NCBI GenBank assembly: GCA_946486375.1
Contig: CAMLTW010000008.1
Span: forward strand, 33,375 to 97,374
Reading direction: 5' to 3'
DNA from: an uncultured Rikenellaceae bacterium
Lineage (GTDB): Bacteria; Bacteroidota; Bacteroidia; Bacteroidales; Rikenellaceae
DNA length: 64,000 bases
The position numbers and the translations under genes were made by a program. The stretch's first letter is position 1. Every line of letters starts with the position of its first letter. Below are positions 28,498 to 38,189 of this stretch, piece by piece. A model generated the notes under the pieces. The model did not search any database. It had not been told where the DNA came from and worked only from the letters and a program-made list of their open reading frames with translations.

Positions 28498-31170
28498 TTA
28501 AAAAATCACGTACTCTTTCCCCAGTTCGGTATCGAATTCCACGTAATGGTATTTCTTCCCGGAAAGAACGGCGGACTCGGCGCCCGGCTCCTCCGTCCGG
28601 TAAACGGGAGCGACGCCTTTTCCGTCCGAGGCCTGGGGCAGCGGTTCCCCTTCCAGCACCTGAAACACGAACGGTTCCGGCAGCCGGTAGAAAGGATTCG
28701 GATTCTCCCCGTCCGCCGTCCGCGCAACAGCCCCTCTCACCTTCACGGGACGGTCGGTTTTGATCCGGCAGACGCCGCCCAGTTTCGAGCGCACTTTCGC
28801 CTCGGACAGCCGTCCGTTCTTCCAGTCGATGTCCACTTCGAAACCGCCCCGCGCCCGCAGGCCGCTCACCTTCCCGGCGGGCCAGGCATCCGGCAGCGCG
28901 GGCAGCAACTGCAGGTACCCGGCATGACTTTGCATCAGCATTTCGGCCAACCCGGCGGTAAATCCCATGTTTCCGTCGATCTGGAACGGCGCATGGGCGT
29001 CCAGCATGTTCCGGTAAATGCCTCCTCCGTTGGACTGGAGTTCCTTCGGTCCGAACGAAACGGGCGTGAACATGTTGTTCACGATGATATGCGCATGGTT
29101 GCCGTCCAGTTGTCGCGCCCAGCAATTCATCTTCCAGCCCATCGACCAGCCCGTGGCGGCATCCCCGCGCAATTCGAGCGTCTTGGCCACGGCGTCGAAC
29201 AGTTCGGGCGTCCGTTCCGGAGTGATCTGAGCTCCCGGATGGAAGCCGTAGAGGTGAGAAATGTGGCGGTGATGCGGTTCCGCCTCCTTGAAATCATAAA
29301 TCCATTCCTGAAGCTGCCCCCGTTCTCCGATGCGGTACGGAAGAAGTTTCGGATATTTTTCCTTCAGTTCGGCCCGCAGCTCCGGATCTACACCCAGTAT
29401 TTCGGAAGCCAGGATCGTGCGGTCGAACACTTCCCGGATGATGGACATGTCCATGGTGCAGCCCGGACTGATAGCGCTCTTTTTCCGCGTCCCCGGCACG
29501 AAGAAGCTGTTTTCCGGCGAACAGGAGGCAGGCGTCACCAGCCAGCCGCTCTTGTCGGTCATCATCCAGTCCAGCGCGAACTCCGCCGCTCCCTTGAGGG
29601 CCGGATAGGCCGTCTCGCGCAGAAAGTCACGATCCCCCGTATAAAGGTAATGCTCCCACAGGTGGCTGCCGAGCCATCCGGCGGCCATGTTCCACGGAGC
29701 ATTCATCGGCTCGCCGTCGTTCGGAGTGGTTTCCCGCCACAGGGAACTGTTGTGATGGGCCACCCAGCCGCGCGCCCGGTACATTTTTTCCGCCGTCTCC
29801 GTTCCGTTTGCCCTGAGTTCCCCGATCATGCGGAAAAAGGGTTCGTTGCATTCCGACAAACCGGTCACTTCCGACGGCCAATAGTTCATTTCGGCATTGA
29901 TATTCTGCGTGTAACCGCAGTTCCACGAAGGCACCACCCGCTCGTTCCACATGCCCTGCAAATTCATCGGCTGCCCGCCCGGACGCGATGCGGAAATCAT
30001 CAGGTAACGCCCGTACTGGAAAAGCTGAGCCGCCAGCCCCGGATCGGGTTTTCCCCGGTAATGCATGATCCGCTCGTCGGTAGGCATCGCTCGCTGGGCC
30101 TTGTCGCTCGGCAGGTCGAGTTTCACCCGGTCGAACAGCTCCCGGTAATCGGCCACGTGATCCGCCCGAAGCCGCGCATAGCTTTTGGCCGAAGCTTTTT
30201 CCCGGTAACCGCGCGCCAGCGCCGAGGCATCGAGACCTTCCCGGCTCGGGCTTTTCCGGAACCCGTTGTAGCTGGTCGCCGCCGAAAGGACGAACGTCAC
30301 TTCCTGCGCTCCCGTAATCTCGATTCCCCCGTCGGAAGAGACGGACGACTTTCCGTCCGTAGCGAATCCGAGCTGCGCTTCGTAGAACATCCCCTTGCCG
30401 TCGATCTGGTCGCCGTAAAGCACATGGGTGTCGTACCGGCTGTTTCCGAACCGGTCGTACAGTTCCGGATGCTTGTATTTGTTGTCCCAGCCTTCGAGCT
30501 GTTTTTCGGAACGGCGCTCCGCATATCCCGGCGCCTGTCCCTTCAGCACGAGCACGTTTCCCTGCGCCGCCTGCGAAGCCGTCTGTTTGTGGGCCACCTT
30601 ATAACGGGCCTTCAGGTCGATGGCTCCCGGCCGATCGGCGGTGATCCGCATCACGATCACCCGGTCGGGATTCGTGGCGAAAATTTCCCGCGTATAATTC
30701 ACGCCGTTTTCCGTGTAGCTCATCCGGTAAACGGCATCGGCCAGATTCAGCTCCCGGTAATAGTTCGTCACCTCTCCCCGCTCCGGAAAACGGATGAACA
30801 GGTCGCCGAGCGGCTGGTAGCACTGGTGCAGCCGCCCCAGCCAGTCCCGCCGGATCAGCGCGTCCGCCTTGTCGTATTCCCCGTCCTGCGCAGCCCGCAC
30901 CACTTCCGGAAAGCTTTTGAAAATGTTGTATTCCGTAAACTGCATCCCCGGTTCCCCGCTGTACAGCGTATTTTCGTTCAACTGCAGACGTTCCTCGCGG
31001 GGATCGCCGAAAATCATGGCTCCCATATGACCGTTTCCGACCGGCAGGGCCTCGTTCCAGTTGGCGGCGGGGGATTCGTACCACAGCGTCAAATCATTGC
31101 CGGAAGCCGGCTTTTGTCCGGAAACGCCCAGAGCGGCGAACATTCCGAGGCAGGTCAGGAGAAATTTCAT
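28498..31170 (-). CDS. Exported glycoside hydrolase family 95 (alpha-L-fucosidase / alpha-L-galactosidase)
   Basis: About 890 residues. I use the ATG at 31170 ([19 protein letters not shown]), a clean signal peptide, rather than the ATG six codons upstream. The N-terminal beta domain starts with [20 protein letters not shown] and [13 protein letters not shown], the GH95 hallmark. The (alpha/alpha)6 domain holds NINAEMNYW (about 420-428), CSPENSF (Glu at about 550) and [16 protein letters not shown] (Asp at about 731), corresponding to the catalytic Asn, Glu and Asp residues of the Bifidobacterium fucosidase AfcA. It removes alpha-1,2-linked L-fucose or related L-galactose. First gene of an operon with GH28. 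Confidence 0.93.
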   Translation of the reverse strand: MKFLLTCLGMFAALGVSGQKPASGNDLTLWYESPAANWNEALPVGNGHMGAMIFGDPREERLQLNENTLYSGEPGMQFTEYNIFKSFPEVVRAAQDGEYDKADALIRRDWLGRLHQCYQPLGDLFIRFPERGEVTNYYRELNLADAVYRMSYTENGVNYTREIFATNPDRVIVMRITADRPGAIDLKARYKVAHKQTASQAAQGNVLVLKGQAPGYAERRSEKQLEGWDNKYKHPELYDRFGNSRYDTHVLYGDQIDGKGMFYEAQLGFATDGKSSVSSDGGIEITGAQEVTFVLSAATSYNGFRKSPSREGLDASALARGYREKASAKSYARLRADHVADYRELFDRVKLDLPSDKAQRAMPTDERIMHYRGKPDPGLAAQLFQYGRYLMISASRPGGQPMNLQGMWNERVVPSWNCGYTQNINAEMNYWPSEVTGLSECNEPFFRMIGELRANGTETAEKMYRARGWVAHHNSSLWRETTPNDGEPMNAPWNMAAGWLGSHLWEHYLYTGDRDFLRETAYPALKGAAEFALDWMMTDKSGWLVTPASCSPENSFFVPGTRKKSAISPGCTMDMSIIREVFDRTILASEILGVDPELRAELKEKYPKLLPYRIGERGQLQEWIYDFKEAEPHHRHISHLYGFHPGAQITPERTPELFDAVAKTLELRGDAATGWSMGWKMNCWARQLDGNHAHIIVNNMFTPVSFGPKELQSNGGGIYRNMLDAHAPFQIDGNMGFTAGLAEMLMQSHAGYLQLLPALPDAWPAGKVSGLRARGGFEVDIDWKNGRLSEAKVRSKLGGVCRIKTDRPVKVRGAVARTADGENPNPFYRLPEPFVFQVLEGEPLPQASDGKGVAPVYRTEEPGAESAVLSGKKYHYVEFDTELGKEYVIF

Positions 31171-31204
31171 GGCGGGTTCTTTTATCATTTTTAATGGATT
31201 AGGA

Positions 31205-31212
31205 CAAATATA
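31205..31212 (-). promoter_or_regulatory. Probable -7 box of the GH95-GH28 operon
   Basis: TATATTTG on the minus strand fits TAnnTTTG, about 35 bases before the GH95 ATG. No good -33 box. Confidence 0.5.
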
Positions 31213-31482
31213 TTGAAATTTTTAAAAATGACGGGGATTTCTCCCGGAAACATTTCCCGTTTCCGCGGAATGTTCCGGCCGAGACTTTCGGTCGGCGGCA
31301 TTTTCAACCGTCCCCTCTCTCCTGCCGGCCCTTCCCCTGTCACCATCATAACGGAAAAGCCGGTTCCGAAATTTTCCCGCAGTACCGGGTTTTCCACGTT
31401 CCGGCTTTCTCCTTCCGATGATTCACGACGGTTTCCGCAAACGCTCCGTCGGATTTTTCCTTTCGGTTCCGAAAATAATCTT
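31213..31482. other. Intergenic region between divergent carbohydrate-active genes
   Basis: About 270 bases with no credible gene, between the GH95 operon (minus) and the second GH28 gene (plus). No direct repeat or regulator-binding palindrome stands out. Confidence 0.4.
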
Positions 31483-31490
31483 TATCTTTA
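31483..31490 (+). promoter_or_regulatory. Possible -7 box of the second GH28 gene
   Basis: TATCTTTA, one mismatch from TAnnTTTG, about 54 bases before the start codon at 31544. Confidence 0.35.
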
Positions 31491-31543
31491 GGGCCGAAAG
31501 ACCGGAAAAACCGAAAACAAAGCCAAATCAACCCGATACTGTT

Positions 31544-33124
31544 ATGAAAAAATTTCTCATCGGCCTATTCCTGCTGGCGACGCTGACGGCAGGGGCCCAA
31601 CCCGAAGGCTGGATCGACGTTACCCGAAGGGGCGCGAAAAACGACGGAAAGACGCTCGTCACCTCCGTGATCCAGCAGGCCATCGACGAAGCCGCCGCAC
31701 AGGGCGGGGGCGTCATTTTCTTCCCGACCGGCCAATACCTGACCGGAGCGCTCCGTCTGCGGAGCAACATCACCCTTCACATTTCTTCGGGGGCGGTGCT
31801 GAAATTCTCCGACAATCCCGACGATTACCTGCCTTTCGTGCAGCTTCGCTGGGAAGGAACCGTGATGAACAGCTTCTCCCCCCTGATCTATGCCAACGGC
31901 GAGGACAACATCACCATCGAAGGACGGGGAGTGCTGGACGGCCAGGGCAAGAAATGGTGGGCCACCCTCTACGAATACTACACCCTGCGCAAACAACAGC
32001 AGGACGGGGCGGACAATTACACCCCCTACCAGAAAATGTGGCTCGAAGCCAATCCCGACCTGACGGTTTCGGATTACTACCAGAACACCATCCGGCTCCG
32101 GTTCTTCCGTCCGCCGTTCTTCCAGACCTTCAAATGCACGAACGTACAGATCAAAGGCGTCAAATTCATCAATTCGCCTTTCTGGACGATCAATCCGGCC
32201 TTTTGCCAGAACGTGACCGTGGACGGGGTGACCATCATCAACCCGCCTTCGCCGAACACCGACGGGATCAACCCAACATCCTGCAAGGACGTGCACATTT
32301 CCAACTGCCACATCAGCGTAGGGGACGACTGCATCACCATCAAGTCGGGACGCGACGCCGACGGACGCAAGTGGAACACCCCCTGCGAAAACATCACCAT
32401 CACCAACTGCACGATGCTCAGCGGCCACGGCGGGGTGGTGATCGGGAGCGAAATGTCGGGTTCTGTCCGGAAAATCGCCATTTCCAACTGCGTGTTCGAC
32501 GGCACCGACAACGGCATCCGGATGAAGGCTTCCCGCGAACGGGGCGGCACCGTGGAGGAAATCCGCGTCGACAACATCGTGATGAAGAACATCCGCAAGC
32601 TCCCCTTCACGTTCAACCTGTTCTACGACAAGAACCTGCCGGCAGGCCCCGTAACGGAAAAAACCCCTTGCTTCCGGAACATCCACATCAGCAACGTCAC
32701 CGGTTCGGAACTCAAGGCGGCGGGACACATCCTCGGCATTTCCGAAATGCCCATTCAGAACCTGACGTTCAACAACATCAACATGGATGCGAAAACCGGT
32801 TTCACCATCGAAACGGCCAAGGACATCGAGTTTCACAACGTCACCATCAACGCGGCGGAAGGCCCGGCGTTCATCCTGAAAGACGTGCGGAACATGGTGT
32901 TCGACAACGTGAAGAACAACACTCCCGCGCCCGGTGCGCCCATGATCGAACTCACGAACGCTTCCAACGTATTTATTTACAACTGTTTCCCGCTGGTACC
33001 GACCGACACGTTCGTGAACGTGACCGATCAGGCGTCGGAAGGCATCTACCTGAAAGGAAACGGTCTGACCCACGTCAAAACCCCGGTAGCCAACAACACG
33101 GCGGCCGTGCGGCAGGAAAACTGA
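31544..33124 (+). CDS. Exported glycoside hydrolase family 28, second copy
   Basis: 526 residues from the ATG at 31544; the longer open frame upstream lacks a signal peptide. Signal peptide MKKFLIGLFLLATLTAGAQ. GH28 features: N238-T-D240, GDD (261-262), H295 in SGHGGVVIGSE, and R326-M-K328 (RMK in place of RIK). An insertion around residues 140-185 (YEYYTLRKQQQDG...) lengthens the region before the catalytic core. Probably a polygalacturonase or rhamnogalacturonan hydrolase. It is divergent from the GH95-GH28 operon and has its own terminator. Confidence 0.9.
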   Translation: MKKFLIGLFLLATLTAGAQPEGWIDVTRRGAKNDGKTLVTSVIQQAIDEAAAQGGGVIFFPTGQYLTGALRLRSNITLHISSGAVLKFSDNPDDYLPFVQLRWEGTVMNSFSPLIYANGEDNITIEGRGVLDGQGKKWWATLYEYYTLRKQQQDGADNYTPYQKMWLEANPDLTVSDYYQNTIRLRFFRPPFFQTFKCTNVQIKGVKFINSPFWTINPAFCQNVTVDGVTIINPPSPNTDGINPTSCKDVHISNCHISVGDDCITIKSGRDADGRKWNTPCENITITNCTMLSGHGGVVIGSEMSGSVRKIAISNCVFDGTDNGIRMKASRERGGTVEEIRVDNIVMKNIRKLPFTFNLFYDKNLPAGPVTEKTPCFRNIHISNVTGSELKAAGHILGISEMPIQNLTFNNINMDAKTGFTIETAKDIEFHNVTINAAEGPAFILKDVRNMVFDNVKNNTPAPGAPMIELTNASNVFIYNCFPLVPTDTFVNVTDQASEGIYLKGNGLTHVKTPVANNTAAVRQEN

Positions 33125-33148
33125 TTTTCCGCCCTGCCCTGAAACAGG

Positions 33149-33190
33149 AACCGCCCCGCGACCGAATCGCAGGGCGGTTTTCTTTTTCTT
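33149..33190 (+). terminator. Terminator of the second GH28 gene
   Basis: An 8-bp AACCGCCC/GGGCGGTT stem with an inner GCGA/TCGC pair (33149-33180) is followed by TTTTCTTTTTCTT. It lies 25 bases past the stop codon. Confidence 0.9.
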
Positions 33191-33203
33191 CCGGAAAAAC
33201 CCG

Positions 33204-34241
33204 TTACCTTTTCGTCATCCGGCGCTGCCGTCCGAAAATATTGAACCGGGCCAGTATCCGGTTCTTCCGGGGAATCATCAGCGTGTCCAGCAGCAGGAAC
33301 ACCAGCGCCAGCCCCAGTACATACTGGTATTGTTCATTATAATCCTCGAACAGCGTAGCCGTCAGATCCTTCTTTTCCACCTCGTTGATCCGGGCGATGA
33401 TTTCCTCCAGCCCGACGCTCCGGTTGGTCGCCCGGATGTAGGAACCGCCCGTAGTAAGTGCCACCTGTTCCAGCGTCTTTTCGTCGAGCTTGCTGACCAC
33501 CATGTTGCCGTTCTCGTCCTTGAGAAAGTCCCCTCCTGTCTCGATCGGGGCTCCTTCGGGCGTTCCCACCCCGATGGTATAGACCCGGATCCCCTTTTCC
33601 GCAGCCGCCTGAGCCGCCGCTACGGGGTCGTCCTCGTGGTTCTCCCCGTCCGAAATCAGGATCAGCACCCGGCTGCCCTCGCTTCCGGGGGAGAACGAAG
33701 AGGCCGCCAGGTCGATGGCCGCACCCATGGCCGTTCCCTGCCGCGAAACCATATCCGGCGACAGGTTCTTCACGAAATTCCGGGCCGCCACATAATCGGA
33801 GGTCACCGGCAACTGTACGTACGCATCCCCCGCAAAAACAATGACTCCGATCCGGTCTTCGTGCAACTGTTCCACCAGCCGGTCGATGGCGTATTTCGTC
33901 CGCTCCAGCCGGTTGGGCTGAAAGTCTTCCGCCAGCATGCTGTTCGACACGTCCACCGCCACCATGATCTCCACCCCGCGCCGCGTCACCTCTTTCAATT
34001 TGGAACCGAACTGGGGGCGCGCCAGGGCCAGTACCATGCACACGACGGCCAGCAGCACCAGCACGAACTTGTTCCGCACCCGCTTCGGAGAAGCTTCGGG
34101 CATGAGTTCCCGTAGGGTGTCCGCTTTTCCGAAGCGGGCCAGCCGTTTCCGGCTTCCCTGCCGGTACAGCACGAACACCCCTGCCAGCAGGGGCGCCAGC
34201 AGCAGCAACCACAAATATTCGGGCGAACCAAATCTAAACAT
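33204..34241 (-). CDS. batB: BatB, von Willebrand factor A domain membrane protein
   Basis: 345 residues. N-terminal helix (YLWLLLLAPLLAGVFVLY), a second helix ending in ALARPQFGSKL, then a VWA domain with the MIDAS motif VDVSNSMLAEDF and VFAGDAYVQLPVTSDY, and a C-terminal helix. The MFRFGSPEYLWLL start and ISDGENHEDD segment distinguish BatB from BatA. Bat proteins are membrane complexes of Bacteroidota linked to stress tolerance. Last gene of the operon here, converging on the second GH28 gene. Confidence 0.92.
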   Translation of the reverse strand: MFRFGSPEYLWLLLLAPLLAGVFVLYRQGSRKRLARFGKADTLRELMPEASPKRVRNKFVLVLLAVVCMVLALARPQFGSKLKEVTRRGVEIMVAVDVSNSMLAEDFQPNRLERTKYAIDRLVEQLHEDRIGVIVFAGDAYVQLPVTSDYVAARNFVKNLSPDMVSRQGTAMGAAIDLAASSFSPGSEGSRVLILISDGENHEDDPVAAAQAAAEKGIRVYTIGVGTPEGAPIETGGDFLKDENGNMVVSKLDEKTLEQVALTTGGSYIRATNRSVGLEEIIARINEVEKKDLTATLFEDYNEQYQYVLGLALVFLLLDTLMIPRKNRILARFNIFGRQRRMTKR

Positions 34242-34265
34242 AGTCGTTCCTTTCGTTTTTCATCG

Positions 34266-35270
34266 CTACGGAATCCGTTTGAGGTACAGATACCGCAACA
34301 GCACTTCCAGCACCGTCAGCAGCAGGGCCGCCAGCACGAAGGGCATGAATTTCTCGTAGTACCTGGTCTGGCTGTCCACTTCCACCCGGGTCTTTTCCAG
34401 CGCGTTGATTTCCTCGTAAATGTCCTTCAGCTTGTTGTTGTCGGTCGCCCGGAAATACTTTCCGCCCGTCATTTCGGCGATCTGCGTCAGCACGTCCTCG
34501 TCGATTTCCACCTCCGCCTGCACGAAGGTAAGCCGTCCCCACATGTCGATGGCCGGCGTGGGAGCCATGCCGCGCGTCCCCACCCCGATGGTATAGACCC
34601 GGATGCCGAACGTTTTGGCGATTTCCGCCGCCGTCAGCGGAGCGATCTGCCCCCGGTTGTTCACCCCGTCCGTCAGCAGGATGACGACCTTGCTTTTGGC
34701 CGGGCTTTCCTTCAGGCGGTTGACGGCGGTCGCCAGTCCGTTGCCGATGGCCGTCCCGTCCTCGATCATGCCGCTCCGCACCCGGCTGAGCAGCGTAATC
34801 AGCGTCGCCTTATCCGTGGTCAGGGGGCTTTGCGTGAAACTTTCCCCGGCGAACACCACCAGTCCGATCCGGTCGTTGGGACGTTCCATGATGAACGCCT
34901 GCGCCACGTCCTTGGCCGCCGTGATCCGGTCGGGCCGGAAATCCCGCGCCAGCATACTCCCCGAAATATCGAGCGACATCACGATGTCGATTCCTTCGGT
35001 CGTGGAGGTCTCGTTCGATTCCGAGGTCTGGGGACGAGCCAGCGCCACGATCAGCAAAGCGACCGTCAGACACCGCAGCACGAACGGTACGTGCCGCAGA
35101 TAGTACCGCGGCGAGCGGGGCAGCCGTTCGATGCCCTTCACCGAAGAAAGCTGCAGCGTGGCCCCTCCCTGCCGGGTGCGATAAACATAGTAAGCCGCCA
35201 TCGGCACCAGCACGAGCAGCAGCCACAACAGCGAGGGATTCGCCAGTTTTTCGATCGAAATCATCGTCAA
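34266..35270 (-). CDS. batA: BatA, von Willebrand factor A domain membrane protein
   Basis: 334 residues. The order is helix (SLLWLLLVLVPMAAYYVYR), second helix with LLIVALARPQTSES, VWA domain with MIDAS SLDISGSMLARDF and VFAGESFTQSPLTTD, and a C-terminal helix ending LLRYLYLKRIP, a BatA hallmark. The ATG two codons inside (MISIEKLANP) is an equally good start. It lies 24 bases before batB and about 118 bases after batC. Confidence 0.92.
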   Translation of the reverse strand: MTMISIEKLANPSLLWLLLVLVPMAAYYVYRTRQGGATLQLSSVKGIERLPRSPRYYLRHVPFVLRCLTVALLIVALARPQTSESNETSTTEGIDIVMSLDISGSMLARDFRPDRITAAKDVAQAFIMERPNDRIGLVVFAGESFTQSPLTTDKATLITLLSRVRSGMIEDGTAIGNGLATAVNRLKESPAKSKVVILLTDGVNNRGQIAPLTAAEIAKTFGIRVYTIGVGTRGMAPTPAIDMWGRLTFVQAEVEIDEDVLTQIAEMTGGKYFRATDNNKLKDIYEEINALEKTRVEVDSQTRYYEKFMPFVLAALLLTVLEVLLRYLYLKRIP

Positions 35271-35388
35271 AATCTATCCTTCCTTTTTTATTTCCATGCT
35301 CCGACTACGGAATCCGTTCTTTCCGGAGCCATTTCTTCCGGAATGATCGGTTCCCGGCATAATCCATTCGTCCCGGCCCAACGATGCC

Positions 35389-36180
35389 CTACCAATTCTT
35401 CCCCGACGGAGCCGCCTTTTTCACCGGCTGGGCTTCCATCTTTTCCCGCGTATTGTCTTCGCTGTTCTGCACGGCGTTGAGCATCCGTTCCGCCTCTTCC
35501 CGGCTCATTCCCCCGTCCTGCGGTTGCGACTCGCCGTCTCCGCCCTGCGGATTTCGATCCGGGTTTTGCTGTCCCTGATCCGGATTCTGTTGTCCGTCGG
35601 GATTATTCTGGGGATTCTGCTGCCGGTCCTGCCCCCCGGAATTCTGCTGATCGTTCTGATCCTGCGGATTCTGCCGGTTGTCGTCGCCTCCCCCGCCGCC
35701 TCCGCCGTTCTTGTCCTTTTCCAGCAGTTTTTTCGTATAGGCCAGGTTGAATTTCGCTTCCTGATCCGACGGGTTCAGGCGCAGGGAACTTTTATAGGCT
35801 TCCAGCGCCTCTTCCAGCTTGCGTTGTTTGAACAGGGCGTTTCCCTGATTGTAGTAAGCCTGCGCCCGGGCCAGCGAATCGCCTCCGGCTTCGGCGACCC
35901 GACCGAATCCCTGAGCCGCCTCGTCGTAGCGTTCCTGCCTGTAGAACGCTCCCGGCAGGTTGAAAGCGGCCTCGTAGGAAAGCGGATTCCTTTCCAGCGC
36001 CCGGCGGTAATCCACCTCGGCCTCCGTATATTTCCCGGCTTCGTACTCCCGGTTTCCCGACCGGATCATGCGCCGTTCGGGATATCGCTGCGCCGCAGCC
36101 GTCCCCCACAACCCCAGACACACGGCCAGCAGCCACAACCCCTTTCCGTACCGGTTCGTCTTCATTCCCGTTCTCCTCAT
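35389..36180 (-). CDS. batC: BatC-like TPR protein with Gln/Asn/Gly-rich tail
   Basis: 263 residues. Signal-like hydrophobic N-terminus, then about three tetratricopeptide repeats (for example YYNQGNALFKQRKLEEALEA), a poly-Gly stretch and a Q/N/D/P-rich low-complexity region (about residues 155-215). It ends with the BatC-type motif MSREEAERMLNAVQNSEDNT and a Lys-rich tail. Its ATG overlaps the stop of the preceding gene as ATGA (36180-36177). In other Bacteroidota batC follows batB; here it precedes batA. Confidence 0.85.
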   Translation of the reverse strand: MRRTGMKTNRYGKGLWLLAVCLGLWGTAAAQRYPERRMIRSGNREYEAGKYTEAEVDYRRALERNPLSYEAAFNLPGAFYRQERYDEAAQGFGRVAEAGGDSLARAQAYYNQGNALFKQRKLEEALEAYKSSLRLNPSDQEAKFNLAYTKKLLEKDKNGGGGGGGDDNRQNPQDQNDQQNSGGQDRQQNPQNNPDGQQNPDQGQQNPDRNPQGGDGESQPQDGGMSREEAERMLNAVQNSEDNTREKMEAQPVKKAAPSGKNW

Positions 36181-37199
36181 GCGTCCGCACCTCCTTCCAC
36201 GGTTCCGGCGCTTTCCGCTTCCGGCTTTTCATCCGGATCGGGCGCCGCAAATTTGGTATCCTCGACAAAATAATAGGCGTCGTTGTAGGACATTTCGTTG
36301 TCCTCCACGCCCGGCTGATACTTGGCGAACTTCACGTAGTCCGCCGTCGTCAGCAGTCGCCTCAGCTGGGCCGCTGAACGTTCCGTCTCCAGCCGCCCGC
36401 ACAGCGCGTCCATGATCTCTTCCGTCGTCATTTCCATCGCATTCACTCCGAACCGCTCCTCAATATATTCCCGGACGATATCCGTCAGCCGCGTATAGTA
36501 AAGCTTGTAGCGATGGTTCTGCCACAGTTTTTCCCCGTTGAGCCTTTCCAGTTCCCGGATGGCCGTCACGTGAGGCGGTTCCGTCGGTTTCCGCACGGCA
36601 TGAACCTGTCCTTTCTCCCGGTTCCGCAACACCCGCATCAGAACGTAAGCCCCCCCGATAATCACCTGCAATGCCCAGAACGCGGCCCACAGGTATCCGG
36701 CGAATTCTCCGAATTTCACGGGCGCCCGCATCGGCGGCTTGATGTCGTAAATCTGCTGGGTCGTCGTGTCGATGTCGAAAGTGGTCACGCGCAAAAACAG
36801 CGAATCCGCCGAAAAAAGCGTGTCCACCACGTTCTTCCCCATATAGAGCACGGGGAAATGTCCCAACCCGTACATCCCTTCGTCGAAGGTCGTCATCAGG
36901 TACCTCTTGCGCAGCGTAATGCGCCGTCCGTCCCGACCGAGCGTATCGACGGGAAATTCCTGCACTACCTCCAGGTTCTCGCTCATTTTCCCCTGCTCGT
37001 ACACCGGAAAATCCACCACCTGCACCAAATCCTTCTCCACCTCCACTTCCAACGCGAACCGGTCGCCGATGGAAATCGAATCCGGAACGATCCGCGCATG
37101 CACCGTCGGCGGAGGCGTCTGCGCCCGCGATCCCGCCACCGGGACACACAGCAGTCCCGCTCCGAAAGCGATCGAAATGATCCTGTACCTGAAACCCAT
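36177..37199 (-). CDS. BatD-like exported membrane protein of the bat operon
   Basis: 340 residues from the ATG at 37199; the open frame runs further upstream through the DUF58 gene, but the inner start gives a signal peptide (MGFRYRIISIAFGAGLLCVP...). The periplasmic domain has beta-rich segments such as RFALEVEVEKDLVQVVDFPV, then a transmembrane helix (YLWAAFWALQVIIGGAYVLM) and a cytoplasmic domain with TDIVREYIEERFGVNAMEMT. A protein of this size is usual between DUF58 and BatA in Bacteroides. Family name uncertain; similarity to BatD is a guess from topology. Confidence 0.7.
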   Translation of the reverse strand: MGFRYRIISIAFGAGLLCVPVAGSRAQTPPPTVHARIVPDSISIGDRFALEVEVEKDLVQVVDFPVYEQGKMSENLEVVQEFPVDTLGRDGRRITLRKRYLMTTFDEGMYGLGHFPVLYMGKNVVDTLFSADSLFLRVTTFDIDTTTQQIYDIKPPMRAPVKFGEFAGYLWAAFWALQVIIGGAYVLMRVLRNREKGQVHAVRKPTEPPHVTAIRELERLNGEKLWQNHRYKLYYTRLTDIVREYIEERFGVNAMEMTTEEIMDALCGRLETERSAAQLRRLLTTADYVKFAKYQPGVEDNEMSYNDAYYFVEDTKFAAPDPDEKPEAESAGTVEGGADA

Positions 37200-37234
37200 A
37201 TTCCCGTTCCTTAATCTATCGGTTAAACGCCTCC

Positions 37235-38125
37235 CTACCGTTTGGCGAACAGTTTGAGGAGCGCCTGCACGTAATCGTCCCCCGTTCCGACCTCCGCGCT
37301 GTCCACGCGGCACCTTCGCAACGCCGTTTCTATGGCCGCCTCGCTCCGCGCCCACCGTTCCCGGTAGGCTTTGCGGGCCGCGGCGGAAGAAGAGTCGAAC
37401 CAGACCCGTTTCCCGGTTTCCGCATCCCGCAGTTCCATCAGGCCCACGTCGGGAACCTCCTTTTCCCGCGGATCGTACACCCGGATACCCACCATGTCGT
37501 GTTTTCCGGAAGCGATCTTGAGCGCTTCCTCGAACCGCACGCTTCCGCCGTCCCCTTCCAAATCCATGAAATCCGACAGCACGAAGGCCGTACAATGCTT
37601 CTTGGTGATGTTGGTCAGAAAACGCAATGCTTCCGAAATGTCCGTGGACTTGTCCTGCGGCACGAATTCGATCAGCTCGCGGATGATCGTCAGGATGTGC
37701 TTGCGTCCCTTTTTCGGGGGAATGAACTTTTCCACCTTGTCGCTGAAAAAGATGCACCCGATCTTGTCGTTGTTCTGCGCGGCGGAGAAAGCCAGCACGG
37801 CGGCGATTTCGGTCACAACGTTCTTCTTGAGCTTGTCCGTCGTTCCGAACAGCCGCGAACCGCTGACGTCCACCAGCAGCATCAGGGTCAGTTCCCGTTC
37901 CTCCTCGTACGTCTTGATGTGCGGCTTGCGCGTCCGGGCCGTCACGTTCCAGTCGATGTCGCGGATATCGTCCCCGATGCGGTATTCCCGCACTTCGCTG
38001 AACGCCATGCCGCGTCCCTTGAAGGCACTGTGGTACTTGCCCGCAAAAATCTCGTTGCTGAGTCCGCGGGTCTTGATCTCGATCTTGCGAACCTGCTTCA
38101 GTATGTCGGTGCTGTTGTCTTCCAT
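37235..38125 (-). CDS. DUF58 domain protein of the bat operon
   Basis: 296 residues, soluble. The hallmark DUF58 motif is FSEVREYRIGDDIRDIDWNV, followed by a VWA-like fold with VDVSGSRLFG. DUF58 proteins are encoded beside MoxR ATPases and are thought to be their targets or adaptors. It lies 64 bases after moxR. Confidence 0.92.
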   Translation of the reverse strand: MEDNSTDILKQVRKIEIKTRGLSNEIFAGKYHSAFKGRGMAFSEVREYRIGDDIRDIDWNVTARTRKPHIKTYEEERELTLMLLVDVSGSRLFGTTDKLKKNVVTEIAAVLAFSAAQNNDKIGCIFFSDKVEKFIPPKKGRKHILTIIRELIEFVPQDKSTDISEALRFLTNITKKHCTAFVLSDFMDLEGDGGSVRFEEALKIASGKHDMVGIRVYDPREKEVPDVGLMELRDAETGKRVWFDSSSAAARKAYRERWARSEAAIETALRRCRVDSAEVGTGDDYVQALLKLFAKR

Positions 38126-38189
38126 GAACCGGTCGTTCCCCTTGCTGAATCGTTAATATGCGCCGCTACCTCTCCCACTCGTCTTAGCG

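Noticed and set aside
37200..37757. Upstream extension of the BatD-like gene
   Set aside because: It overlaps the DUF58 coding sequence and lacks a signal peptide; the ATG at 37199 gives one.
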